DNA from: Gigaspora margarita
Taxonomy: Eukaryota; Glomeromycota; Glomeromycetes; Diversisporales; Gigasporaceae
Assembly (NCBI GenBank): GCA_009809945.1
Contig: WTPW01000591.1
Location: 24,371 to 88,370, forward strand
DNA length: 64,000 nucleotides
Reading direction: 5' to 3'
The position numbers and the translations under genes are program-made. This document shows positions 45,565 through 55,770 of the stretch, in pieces. Every line of letters starts with the position of its first letter. The first letter of the stretch is position 1. The notes under the pieces are model-generated. The model saw nothing but the letters and a program-made list of their open reading frames with translations. It had not been told where the DNA came from and did not search any database.

Positions 45565-46287
45565 TATATAATCGTCACTATGGATTATATGACCAAATAC
45601 CCTGAAGCAAAAGTAGTACCAAATGCAACTGCTCAACAAACTGCTGATTTTATCTACAAAGACATTATTTGTAGACATGGATGTCCTAATTTTATACTTT
45701 CTGATCGTGAAACACTTTTTAATAATTTGCTCATTGAAGGTTTAATGCAAAAATTCCAAATTAAACACTTGTTAACTACTCTCTACTATCCCCACACAAA
45801 TAAACTAGTATAACGTTTTAATAGAACATTGTGTGAATCCTTAGCCAAATTAGCTAATGACAATACAGAATGGGATAAATTGATACCTTCTGTTCTGTTC
45901 TCATATAGAAGTTCTAAACATGCAACTACCAAGTTCATACCTCTCTTACTTGCCTATAGCAGAGATCTGAAATTGCCTATCTTCAGATTACAAGAAAACT
46001 CAGAAGAAAATCTTTTAACAAGATTATACTTCCTTATAGGAGATTTACCTGCCAATTAGGCCCAAGCAAAGAAAAATGTTGAGGAATCTCAACAATACCA
46101 GAAGTTCTACTGGGATAGAAAGCTCAAGAAAGTTATATACCTATTTTGAAAAAGAAGAACAAGTATTGTGCTATGATGCTACAAGAGATAAACATTTTAC
46201 AGGCAAATTATTACCCAAATGGAAAGGACCTTATTTTATCTATAGTAAAGTGGCACAAGATGTTTACAAGCTTCATACCATGAATGG

Positions 46288-47097
46288 TGTGAAGGTGTCA
46301 AGTCACACCGATTTTCTTTTTTTATATTATTATTCTATCCAATTATCATTTGTATACATCTATTTGTAGTCAATATGTATATTTAGTAAGAGTTGACATA
46401 GCCCCCNTATATAGTACTATAGCTTCGTAGTANAGTAAATGAATTNCTGTTTCATCTGGNTTGACAAATGCAGATATGGCATTTCGGTCAGATCTGTCAG
46501 TTCAACAATCGGTCAGATCTGTCAGTTCGACAATCGGTCAGATCTGTCAGTTCGACAATCGGTCAGATCTGTCAGTTCGACAATCGGTCAGATCTGTCAG
46601 TTCGACAATAGTCCCACCATAATACCTGTATCGAGCATAGGAATGCAAAATGTATAAATACGATATCTCTTGTCTTTAGAGCAAGACAGCTTTTGAAGCT
46701 CTAGAAAGGAAGAACTCAAGTAGAGTTCATAACCTTCGAAATTAGAGTAGAAGTGTTATAAGTTAGTAACCCCNGATAGATAATAAATAAACTGTTATCA
46801 TTATAAACCAATACTTTCCCGATACGTAAATCCATATTGAAGTATAAACCCCGTGACCTCTTATTGGAGTCTCGTGACATAATCGTGAACTCGATTCGAC
46901 CCTAGTTATTCGAGCCAAGACTATCCCTGCCTTCCAAGACTCTCNNAACCTTGAGACCCGGACCAAATCTTCCACGCCTCTTTCTGCCTGCCAGTTCAAG
47001 GTTTAGAAGTCTTGAGTGTCGGGTTGAGTTGATTTAATTAGTATTAGTAGTATGTAGTTGGTATAGTTAGAAGTAGGGTCAGAATCACACCCTCACA
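46288..47097 (+). repeat. 5' LTR, 810 bp
   Basis: Runs TGTGA...TCACA. Contains five 25-bp repeats (46485-46609, unit with 'cggtcagatctgtcagttc'), a TATAAATA box at 46653-46660, and AATAAA at 46782-46787. These fit the usual enhancer/promoter and polyadenylation roles of an LTR. Seven or so ambiguous bases occur in this copy only. Confidence 0.9.
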
Positions 47098-47100
47098 ATT

Positions 47101-47112
47101 TGGTGGTAACTG
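47101..47112 (+). other. Candidate primer-binding site
   Basis: TGGTGGTAACTG starts 3 bases after the LTR end. It opens with TGG, complementary to a tRNA 3' CCA. The tRNA was not identified. Confidence 0.45.
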
Positions 47113-47160
47113 TGAGATTGAACTTCACCAATCTGAAAACTGAGAGACAAACACGCCAAA

Positions 47161-48611
47161 ATGGACCAGTATTATTATCACTCCATACCAGAATCAGCTG
47201 CAAGATACCCATACTCGAATAAAGGTGTTCAATATCACGCAAAGGAGACAAGACTGCCGGTAACCCAGAGAGACCTCCGAGTGAAAATATGGTGCACTTA
47301 TTGCCACAAAAACGGTCACATAGTCGGTCGATGCCCGGAAGTGAGAGAACTAGAAGAACTATGCACTGCCTTATCTGAAGCTCTGACTGACAGACAAGTG
47401 ACCAAATTCCAAGAGATTGTAAATGAAATCTTTGGGAATGAGTACATCGATGATGCACAACTTCCCTATGCTCTGGATTTAGTACTTGAAATATTAGAAG
47501 ACCTTACTAATTATACAAGTACTGAGGATGTGCTGATTGTATACTTACCGTCGTATATCCAAGTGACCCCGACCAGGCAAAAGAAGAGTTGACCTCCAGT
47601 AGCTCCTATGACAGTGAAAGTTTTGTCATCAAAGCCCCGATCTAAGAAAGGCCCAGAGATCGAAATGGTGGACACATATTTCGTCCAAGAAGAACCCCAA
47701 GAAAGTAGTAAGCTTGGGCTTGAAAAAGAGAAGGTCAACCCGGATCGACTCCTCCGAAATATTGCCGAGGCAATCATACAGGTATTGATCCTGAAAAAAG
47801 AGGGAAAGTCCATCCAAGAATTCCAAAATGTAAATGGTACTATGGAGGATGGAACGAAGACATCCACACACTATCAACAATTGGTAGAAATCAGACCTAC
47901 CGACAGACCATACCCGGTCGAACCCTGCTATAAGGAAGAAATTGGAGTTCAAAAGGACGAAAAGAAAGAATGTGAGAACAAAATCGATATCAATCGAGAA
48001 GATAACGAAGCCTTGTGGAAAGCGACCAAGAAACGTTAGTAGAAAATGATGATACAAATAAAGAAAAGGAGAATTATACCGAAACATCCCTAGAAGGAGA
48101 AGCATTAAGTCGTGCATGTGAATTGTGGATAGAAAAAGTTGAAAAATTTTGACATACGGGTGAACGAAACAGCGTAGTAGGAGAACTTACCAGCATGAAG
48201 CTTGCTGAAGCTAAAAATATACCGACAGTTGATCTCGAAAAAGGCCATGAAATCTTGAGTAAGAAGAAAGATGAATTTAAGCCAGTAATTAGTAAACACG
48301 AAAAAGAAAGACCAAAAAAAGAAAGGTCACTTTGCCTCACCGCCCAGAAGGAACCCAACAATGCGCACAGTACTAATCTAAATACGAATGCCGAGGCTAG
48401 AAACCACAAGCCCAAGAATAAAATCAACCCGAATATATTCCAAACATACCCTAAAGAGAAGAAAAAGAAGATTTGGTTAGAAGTGATTAGTAATAATAAG
48501 ATGACAAATAAAATTGTTAGAAAGAAAACTTTTCGACACTTATCGACATATCTACCCAACCTACGAATGTTCGATCCTGGTGGAAGTATCAGCTGTGGCA
48601 TCCAGTTCTAA
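47161..48611 (+). pseudogene. gag-like polyprotein with CCHC zinc knuckle, broken
   Basis: The first open part (47161-47592, 143 codons) has a retroviral-type zinc knuckle C-T-Y-C-H-K-N-G-H-I-V-G-R-C at residues 45-58 (C-x2-C-x4-H-x4-C), followed by an acidic helical region. A single stop near 47590 separates it from an in-frame second part (47608-48039) rich in Lys and Glu. A frameshift near 48035 and a TGA near 48150 lead to a third part (48195-48611), also Lys/Glu-rich and probably coiled. Zinc knuckles of this type bind RNA in gag nucleocapsids. The leader from the LTR to the first ATG is only 63 bp. No protease motif follows. Antisense frames here are shadows. Confidence 0.65.
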
Positions 48612-48770
48612 AGAATAATGTGCTAATTATATAATAATAAAAAAAAAAAAGAACTATCGATCCTCGTGACTTTGCACAAATCGAACAAAGTTCACGATTG
48701 AAATCGATCATTCTAACCCCGCCTCTAGAAAATAGAAGAGTACTAATTAGTACTGAGATAAAAAAAAAAA

Positions 48771-49052
48771 NNNNNNNNNNNNNNNNNNNNNNNNNNNNNN
48801 NNNNNNNNNNNNNNNNNNNNNNNNNNNNNNNNNNNNNNNNNNNNNNNNNNNNNNNNNNNNNNNNNNNNNNNNNNNNNNNNNNNNNNNNNNNNNNNNNNNN
48901 NNNNNNNNNNNNNNNNNNNNNNNNNNNNNNNNNNNNNNNNNNNNNNNNNNNNNNNNNNNNNNNNNNNNNNNNNNNNNNNNNNNNNNNNNNNNNNNNNNNN
49001 NNNNNNNNNNNNNNNNNNNNNNNNNNNNNNNNNNNNNNNNNNNNNNNNNNNN
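48771..49052. other. Assembly gap (282 N) inside poly(A)
   Basis: The gap is bounded by A runs on both sides (48761-48770 and 49053-49095). The missing sequence therefore probably starts and ends in a homopolymer or an A-rich repeat. Confidence 0.95.
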
Positions 49053-49095
<43 letters not shown>

Positions 49096-49097
<2 letters not shown>

Positions 49098-50392
49098 TAC
49101 AAATACTAATCGACTACCTAATTTGGTGAACAATCACCGGCCCCCATGATCTCCTAGGATCGATCAACAATCAAAGCTCACAATTCTGTCCCCGTGATGT
49201 CGTTGCTAGAACCCGATCAACAAGGTTATCAAAATCTGAGACCTAAAAATTAAACGTCAAACTTGACCTAAGAAGAAAAGAAGAAGATATTAACATTCGA
49301 AAAACAAAGTCCTCGTTTAGCTGTTCAAACAATTACACTCGAAACTTATCTAAAGCTCAGTGCTAATTCCGCAAGACCCAACAACCCTAAAAACTCTATT
49401 ACACCTTCCATTTTGGAGTCTTTATCCTTTTAAATTATTGGACGAAGCTTTGAAGCTAGGCTTTCGAAGGATTTCATTTATATTATAATTTCAAGGACTT
49501 TAATGTCCTCAAGATGTTATTATTATAAAAAAAAAAAATAAAAAAAAAAAAAAAATAATAATATTATTATTCTCAGATGGGTAGTGACTATAGAACATAT
49601 TGTTATCTAAACGGAATTAAGGTTGGGAAAGATGAAAGGAACGACATGCTGTACTATCCATAGAGCCCGATCGGCAACCCGATTGTTCTTGTCCCATGAC
49701 CCCGTGACTACACATATCGATCGACGAACTGATAAACAGACCCGATAATAGAGTAAGGATGATCAGGATGGGATAGGGCGAATGGTGGGGCCCTATCCAT
49801 AGAGAAAAGACTTACCTGAAAACGTCCAACCGAATTAAGGCATGTCAAAGCCTTACCAAGAAACTCTGTATGAAGAAAAGATGAAACCTGTGGATTAAAG
49901 AATTTAACGGACCTGACAGTAGAGATAGTGACGAATACAAGGATGAGATAGAGCAAGTTGTGGGGCCCTATCTATAAAAGGAAGAACTTGATAATTCAAC
50001 TGTGCCTACAGTAACAAATATAAGCCTTACGAAGAAGACTTATTACAAAGAAAGAAGATAGGGACGGAAAGAAGGAAGGAAACGTTCGCATTACCTGCTG
50101 GATAAGACTCAAGAGAAGCCCCAGAGAAATGTCAAAGTGTATCCCCGCGTATATCGCAAAGGCTCATGAGATGAGCTATAAGGTGAATCTATAATAGTAT
50201 CCATAAGAATGGAAACTGTTATAAAAATGGAATTGATGTCGAAAAAGATGAACAAGAGAAGTCTAAAGAAAACTACTGAACCTTTGAAATCCGACGGTAA
50301 ATCCAATCCGGTCTAGGTAGTCAGTGGCCTAGTATAGTCAAAAGTTTGAAGATTCTCTTATTTCTTGGTTTTTCTTGTAGAACTCGAAAATC
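49096..50392 (+). other. Non-coding 3' interior of the LTR element
   Basis: No domain is recognised. A diverged direct repeat of about 180 bp spans roughly 49735-49910 and 49915-50060, each copy containing 'tggggccctat'. An A run lies at 49529-49555. Confidence 0.5.
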
Positions 50393-50405
50393 AAGTAGAG
50401 GAGAA
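50393..50405 (+). other. Polypurine tract
   Basis: aagtagaggagaa directly precedes the 3' LTR and contains a single pyrimidine. This is the usual plus-strand primer position. Confidence 0.7.
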
Positions 50406-51190
50406 TGTGAAGGTGTCAAGTCACACCGATTTTCTTTTTTTATATTATTATTCTAACCGATTATCATTTGTATACATCTATTTGTAGTCAATATGTATAT
50501 TTAGTAAGAGTTGACATAGCCCCTGTATATAGTACTATAGCTTCGTAGTATAGTAAATGAATTCCTGTTTCATCTGGTTTGACAAATGCAGATATGGCAT
50601 TTCGGTCAGATCTGTCAGTTCAACAATCGGTCAGATCTGTCAGTTCGACAATTGGTTAGATCTGTCAGTTTGACAATCGGTCAGATCTGTCAGTTCGACA
50701 ATAGTTCCGCCATAATACCTGTATCGAGCATAGGAATGCAAAATGTATAAATACGATGTCGCTTGTCTTTAGAGCAAGATAGCTTTTGAAGCTCTAGAAA
50801 GGAAGAACTCAAGTAGAGTTCATAACCTTCAAAATTAGAGTAGAAGTGTTATAAGTTAGTAACCCCCGATAGATAATAAATAAACTGTTATCATTATAAA
50901 CCAATACTTTCCTGATACGTAAATCCGTATTGAAGTATAAACCCCGTGACCTCTTATTGGAGTCTCGTGACATAATTGTGAACCCGATTCGACCCTAGTT
51001 ATTCGAGACAAGACTATTCCTGCCTTCCAAGACTCTCCGAACCTTGAGATCTGGACCAAATCTTCCACGCCTCTTTCTGCCTGCCAGTTCAAGATTTAGA
51101 AGTCTTGAGTGTCAGGTTGAGTTGATTTAATTAGTATTAGTAGTATGTAGTTGGTATAGTTAGAAGTAGGGTCAGATTCACACCCTCACA
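50406..51190 (+). repeat. 3' LTR, 785 bp
   Basis: Same as the 5' LTR but with four 25-bp repeats (50603-50702), exactly accounting for the 25-bp length difference. By eye there are roughly twenty point differences from the 5' LTR, mostly transitions. TATAAATA lies at 50746-50753. Confidence 0.9.
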
Positions 51191-51950
51191 ATGGACAGAT
51201 CTTAGAACACCAATCAATGCCTATTTACTAAAAAAGTACTATACCCGTCAAACATGGGACCCCATGATCATTATATAGAACATTTCTTTTTATTATTTTC
51301 TATTTTTATTTTATTTCTTTCTACTATATTTAGCAATTTTAAAAGGATGACAACAGTATTAGAGTTAGTTATACAAGAGTTATCTGAGACTGAACCAGCT
51401 AATATTGTTGTATAACCTCCTCCTTATCATTGAAAGGATCGAACTAAAAAGAAGGTTCAAGAAGTATACTGAATTTTACGAAATATAGCAAGACAAATAT
51501 GTAGTGAAAGTATTCATATAAGAACTTTGGTTTATGCTTATTATCTAGAAGAACTTTTAGAAACTAAGCCCAATACTCTAGCACAGCATACAGTTTTGGT
51601 GAATCTTCTAACCAAGCATTATAAAGTAGCTTATTCTCAAACCTACAAGATCTTTTTACCATATGGTGTAGAAGCTATTTATCAAACCAAAATTTTAAAT
51701 TTGTTCAATATTAAGAATCTCCATATATCAGATCTTGTTTTCCTATTTTAAGTTTTCATGAAATTCGAAAATAAGCCCAGAAGAATGTTGGCCTATAAAA
51801 AATACACAAAAACGGGCATAACGCTTGATCCAGTAATCAGAATTCGATGAAACAACTTCCATTCGACTCAGCTTGATGAGACAGTTCGAATGAGCTATAG
51901 ATCATTCCTGTGTGACCACTGGTTGCCAAGATTAGAACCAATGAACAATT
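51191..51950 (+). pseudogene. 3' end of Ty3 pol and a downstream reading frame
   Basis: Directly after the ATGG duplication the old Ty3 reading resumes (after a one-base shift, N-A-Y-L-L-K-K-Y-Y), the usual end of Ty3 integrase. From about 51347 a second reading starts M-T-T-V-L-E-L. It runs with stops at Gln, Arg and Trp-like positions into an open 74-codon part (51527-51751), then to D-H-W-L-P-R-L-E-P near 51940. I recall similar sequences beside such elements in Rhizophagus but know no function. Stops here are again single transitions. Confidence 0.5.
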
Positions 51951-51972
51951 AAGTATAGGATCTACAATTTGA

Positions 51973-52296
51973 TTGGCTAGGCGATCTACTGCGCGCCAAA
52001 GTGCATATATGGCATTTATAAAACATATCATATTTATAGCATATATACTATATATTTCATTTATTACACATATGTCATTTATTTCATATATTACATTTAT
52101 ATTATTTATACTATATATTTTATTAGTAGTAGATATAGCATTTATTGCACATGTAATAATAGATATAGCCTGTTACATTTGTAAAAAATCAAAATGTATA
52201 AAAGTAGCTGATGTGGACCCCAAGTTCAACATCGAGTCTTCATACTCTTTCAATAATAACAACCTTTATTTACTACACAAATTAAACAGTTACTAG
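51973..52296 (+). CDS. Doubtful hydrophobic open frame (107 codons)
   Basis: An open frame starts M-A-R-R-S-T-A-R-Q-S-A. It is followed by about 55 residues of Ile, Phe, Leu, Tyr and Ala that would form two or three membrane helices, then a polar tail rich in Asn. The hydrophobic part is encoded by a repetitive AT-rich tract ('catttattacacat', 'tatttcatatattac'), so the composition could be an accident of low complexity. It follows the tail of the Ty3 element in the same direction and might be its last exon. No homolog is known to me. Confidence 0.25.
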   Translation: MARRSTARQSAYMAFIKHIIFIAYILYISFITHMSFISYITFILFILYILLVVDIAFIAHVIIDIACYICKKSKCIKVADVDPKFNIESSYSFNNNNLYLLHKLNSY

Positions 52297-53299
52297 TATC
52301 TTCATATACTTTTAATTGTTGCCTCTTTCATAATTGCAAATTGCCAAAAATCTCTTTGTTAAGTTTTCTTAAAAAATGCCTTTCAACTTAGTTAAATCAC
52401 AGTAACAAGTGAGGTTATACAAAGTGATCACTGTCTAAGGTCGCTCTAGTTACCTAATATCTTTAAAGAAGTGGATATAGGATAACAATAGCTATGTATA
52501 TATTACAAATTGATCATAAAAGTAAAGCATATTAATTATGTATTATATTAGAAATTTGAATATTTAATGAATTTTTAGCACCTAAACTTAATCATAAACT
52601 TTCTTTTATATGTCCATTTTTTTGGGTTGCAAACATATAAGTACTGCAAATCAAATAATTCAATATAGTTATAATATAATTAGCTGTTTGGTTTAGATAA
52701 ACATGAACATGTTATTTAACATAAAGGAGCAAATAATAAAAATAATTGCATTTACAAAAAAAAAAAAAAGATATAGCCATTCTTCCAATATGATTATTAA
52801 ACAGTAAGATTGTCATAATTAAAGTCAAAAAGTCAATATAATTTTGCATTTTTAATGACAATACGTCTTAATCAAATTCTATAAATATTAACAATCAATT
52901 AAGTACAAAATAATTGTAATATTAGCACATAATAATATAATAATATTTTGTGAAAGCAAGTTCATTTTGATGATTTCAAAATTAAATAAAATTCACTATT
53001 TGCAATATTCATTTAAATAATTTAAAATATGTTCTTAAAATAGGAAAATTTGTTGCTCATTATTTTTTCAAATCTTTTTTTTGCAACCACTATACTGTAC
53101 ACTATACTATATACTATGCTGTATACAATGCTGTATATTGCAATAAATAATTTTAAATTGCAGTATTATAAGGCAAATTATAAATCATGATAATTCTTTT
53201 CAGATAAATAACTTCGTATAATAAAGTTTAGCTCAATACAATTTTATAATCATGTTGTACTTTATATTTTTGCTTTTTTTTTAAATTTTATTTTATTTT
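52297..53299. other. AT-rich spacer
   Basis: No gene or clear element is visible. At 53095-53150 there are repeats of TATACTATG/GCTGTATAC. Confidence 0.35.
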
Positions 53300-53916
53300 T
53301 GCGAATTTTGTTCCAACTAAAAGATGGTTGCATACATCAGTCCTTATCAATAAGAAACTTTACTTTTATAGTATACAGAATAAGAATCAACCCTTTTTGA
53401 ATGATTTTTTTTATTTGGATGTCTCTCAAATTTTACAATAACAGCTTTATCATGGAATAAGAGTCAACCCTTTTTGAATGATTTTTTTTATTTGAATATC
53501 TCTCATAATGGCTTTACTATGGAATGATATTAGTTTACTGAAGATCCTATGACTGCTGAAGCTTTAGCATGTAGTAGTAGAAACAATAATAATTTGTTTA
53601 TCTTTGGTAGCATGATTTAGAATAATTCATTCACTATTAAATATGATATAAGTAATAAACAGTGGGTTAATACCAAAACTAATGGAATGAATCCCAAAAA
53701 TAAAGACTATTTCATGCATGAAATTTAATAATGGATCAATTGCAATTGTTAGTAAAAAAAGTGAATTTTGGATATTTGATTCATTAGAATTAACATGGGG
53801 CTTAAACAATGCATCAACTGTACTGAACATAACCTTGTATATTGTGCAATAATGCAGTCTGATAAAACTATTTTATGCATTGGTAGAGATCTTGATAATA
53901 CTGATACTATAGGAAG
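53300..53916 (+). pseudogene. Kelch-repeat protein relic
   Basis: The plus strand reads as Kelch repeats. W-L-H-T-S-V-L-I-N-K-K-L-Y-F (53323-53365) is followed by N-D-F-F-Y-L-D-V-S. Next comes a tandemly duplicated 45-bp block (about 53383-53425 and 53463-53509). Then L-F-I-F-G, K-Y-D-I-S-N-K-Q-W-V-N and W-I-F-D-S-L-E-L-T-W-x-L are readable. The pattern (aromatic-Y/F-x-G-G, then a Trp some 20 residues on) is the Kelch beta-propeller blade. The second Gly of G-G is missing in the visible blades. Frames shift at the duplication and near 53720. A MITE follows at 53917, and possible remnants (M-N-K-V-L-V) appear beyond it. Such proteins are multicopy in glomeromycotan fungi (from memory). Confidence 0.55.
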
Positions 53917-54156
53917 AGAACCCTGAATAATCTATGTGAGGTTATATTTGAGGCTCATAGTAAAAAATTTTTTGGTTAATGGTTATAGTTTGGTATATAT
54001 CAGCTATATTTCAAATATTAGATAGCAAGTTTGGAATTGCTTACTATTTTTTGAAATGTAAACTTTCAACAAAAAAATTTTCAAATTAAAACTCTTTAAA
54101 ATAAAAAAATAAAAAAATCTCAAAAAAAAAAACCAAAAAAATTGGAAATGACGCTC

Positions 54157-54195
<39 letters not shown>

Positions 54196-54436
54196 ACATG
54201 CCACTCTCAAAAAACCCACCTGCCTCTTACTATTTTTCATTAGTACATTTCAAATATAACATTTAAAAAAACTTATCCCATTAGCATTCTTTTTAAATAT
54301 ACTTATTTTGCCTATTAACCATTTTTAAATATAACTTTTTTATCCAATACCTACTTTTCAAATATAACCTTTTTAAAAAATGGTCCTCTATTAGCGATTT
54401 TTCAAATATGACCTTACATAGATTATTTGGGGTCCT
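53917..54436. mobile_element. AGGACCC-related MITE with internal poly(A), copy 2
   Basis: Ends AGAACCCTGAATAATCTATG and AGGACCCCAAATAATCTATG. Flanks ataggaag (53909-53916) and atcagaag (54437-54444), 6 of 8 matching. 520 bp. Homologous to 21608-22056, with an A-rich tract at the same relative position (54080-54193). The minus-strand frame across the tract is an artefact. Confidence 0.8.
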
Positions 54437-54444
54437 ATCAGAAG

Positions 54445-55456
54445 TGTGCTAATGAATAAAGTACTTGTTGTATTTTAACAAAATAGAGCTTTTAGCTTTT
54501 ATTCATTAATTCTTTATAGATATCATTATATGATCTAGCATCTAACATATAGAAAATTTTTGTATATAAGTTATAATAATAATAAATACAATTTACATGT
54601 ATAGGTGAAAATTTTTAGTAGAAATAGAAACATAAATATATAAATGTTTTGTTACTAATCATTCAAATTAAAAGCTTCTGACAAACGTATTATAATATTT
54701 GATAGAGTTAACTAGATGCTTGAGTTGGTTAAAGGGGTTAGAATAGAGTATGCTATATTATATTGTATTTCTATATATTAACCTTTTACATATCAATGAT
54801 AGTGTAATTTTAGTAATAATTTATAGCAAAAGAGTAAAGCTTTGTATTGATAATTAGAATAGTTTGGTGCTTATTTTGTTTTTACATATTTTGTTATTTT
54901 ATTAATTCAAATTTTTTGAATACTATAAGTTTCCAGTTATGTTTGAAATTTTATTATCACAATTATGTAGCTTTATTTTTATTCTACTATTTTATATTGC
55001 TCTTATTATAATGCATTCTATATTATATAATTTATATATATTTAATCTAACACTGTGTGATATAGAACTACTATATATAGTGTTGATAGCAAAAATCCAA
55101 GTTAATGTTATAGAGCAGACAACTACCAACCACAAAAATAAAAACACCTCACAATATATCTAGTATAATAATTTAGCAAGGCTGAGGCATATTGGGCATA
55201 TAGTGAGTATACAGGGATAGTTAATTTTATAAATAAAAAGCAGTAAAAAACAAAATTAGTTTATTTATTATAATTATTAACTTCTATGTTTTCTAGTTTT
55301 CAATATTTTTTATAGCATATTACATAATTTTTTTATACTATTCTACTTCAAATGAGATTTATCAATCTAATTATTTATCCCACAATTTACTATCTAAATA
55401 CCAGAATCATTATCTTGAAGTTCATTGCTCTGTATTCTATATTCTTCCCAATAGGA
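54445..55456. other. AT-rich spacer
   Basis: No supported gene. A 74-codon frame at 54939 encodes Ile/Leu/Tyr-rich low-complexity sequence expected from AT composition. Confidence 0.35.
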
Positions 55457-55464
55457 CCCTAGAC

Positions 55465-55763
55465 TAGTGTATAAAATCTGATCCCAAAAGTAGGTGAATC
55501 TTGTGCACATTGTATACATAATTTATGTGAACAAATTTAAAAATTTGTGCACTATATAACTTTGCTATATTAAATTTATATAGAGAAATTTAAATATATA
55601 TACAATAAATTATGTGAAAAGTGTGCTCTATGTGTACAACTTCTGCATTTTACTAATAATTTTGGTGCACTATTTAGCCCAAAACATGTGAATTACATGC
55701 ACATTCCTAGCCAAAAATATGTGAAACTTTTTAAAAACATGTGCACATAGATTTTATACACTG
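55465..55763. mobile_element. hAT-like MITE with TAGTGTATAAAATCT ends
   Basis: 299 bp. Ends TAGTGTATAAAATCT / CAGTGTATAAAATCT, flanked by cctagac (55458-55464) and cccagac (55764-55770). Subterminal repeats of GTGCACAT/ATGTGAA. The duplication is 7 bp with one mismatch, so an eighth base may have been lost. Confidence 0.6.
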
Positions 55764-55770
55764 CCCAGAC

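Larger units (their letters stand above)
43918..46287 (+). pseudogene. Ty3 integrase, interrupted by a TA element
   Basis: The zinc-binding domain is readable at 44125-44280, with H-x-H...Y-Y-W-P-Q-M and T-C-D-S-Y-Q. The second Cys of C-x2-C reads Tyr (TGT to TAT). The catalytic core starts with I-D-F-V-G near 44330, is cut by the element at 44376-45564, and continues with M-D-Y-M-T-K-Y-P-E-A, then L-S-D-R-E-T. In the E block (V-E-R-F-N-R-T) the catalytic Glu codon is a TAA stop (about 45811). The C-terminal part (W-K-G-P-Y-F, Y-K-L-H) runs up to the LTR element inserted at 46288. Integrase would join the DNA copy to the genome. This copy is dead. Confidence 0.75.
46288..51190 (+). mobile_element. 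Young LTR retrotransposon lacking pol, nested in Ty3
   Basis: Two long terminal repeats, beginning TGTGAAGG and ending CCTCACA, surround a 3.3-kb interior. A 4-bp target duplication ATGG flanks the whole (46284-46287, 51191-51194). A primer-binding site candidate follows the 5' LTR and a purine run precedes the 3' LTR. GC is clearly higher than in the surrounding old Ty3 element. The interior has gag-like coding with a zinc knuckle but no protease, RT or integrase motif, as in LARD-type non-autonomous elements. The Ty3 coding sequence continues on both sides, so this insertion is younger. Confidence 0.85.
34478..51950 (+). mobile_element. Old Ty3/gypsy retrotransposon split by multiple insertions
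   Basis: The domain order gag, zinc knuckle, protease, RT, RNase H, integrase on the plus strand is the Ty3/gypsy order (integrase after RNase H). Coding segments are 34478-34689, 36057-36530, 37170-39472, 42614-44373, 45567-46287 and 51191-51950. Everything between them is inserted DNA: TA-MITEs, a SINE, stacked TIR elements and an LTR element. Its own LTRs were not found. Confidence 0.8.

Noticed and set aside
47093-48601. Several antisense frames over the LTR-element gag
   Set aside because: Shadows of the Lys/Glu-rich plus-strand coding, seen as Phe/Leu-rich frames.
48698-49133. Open frames across 48698-49133 on both strands
   Set aside because: They exist only because the N gap and the A runs contain no stops.
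54004-54240. Phe-rich 78-codon frame
   Set aside because: Translation of the A-rich tract of a MITE.
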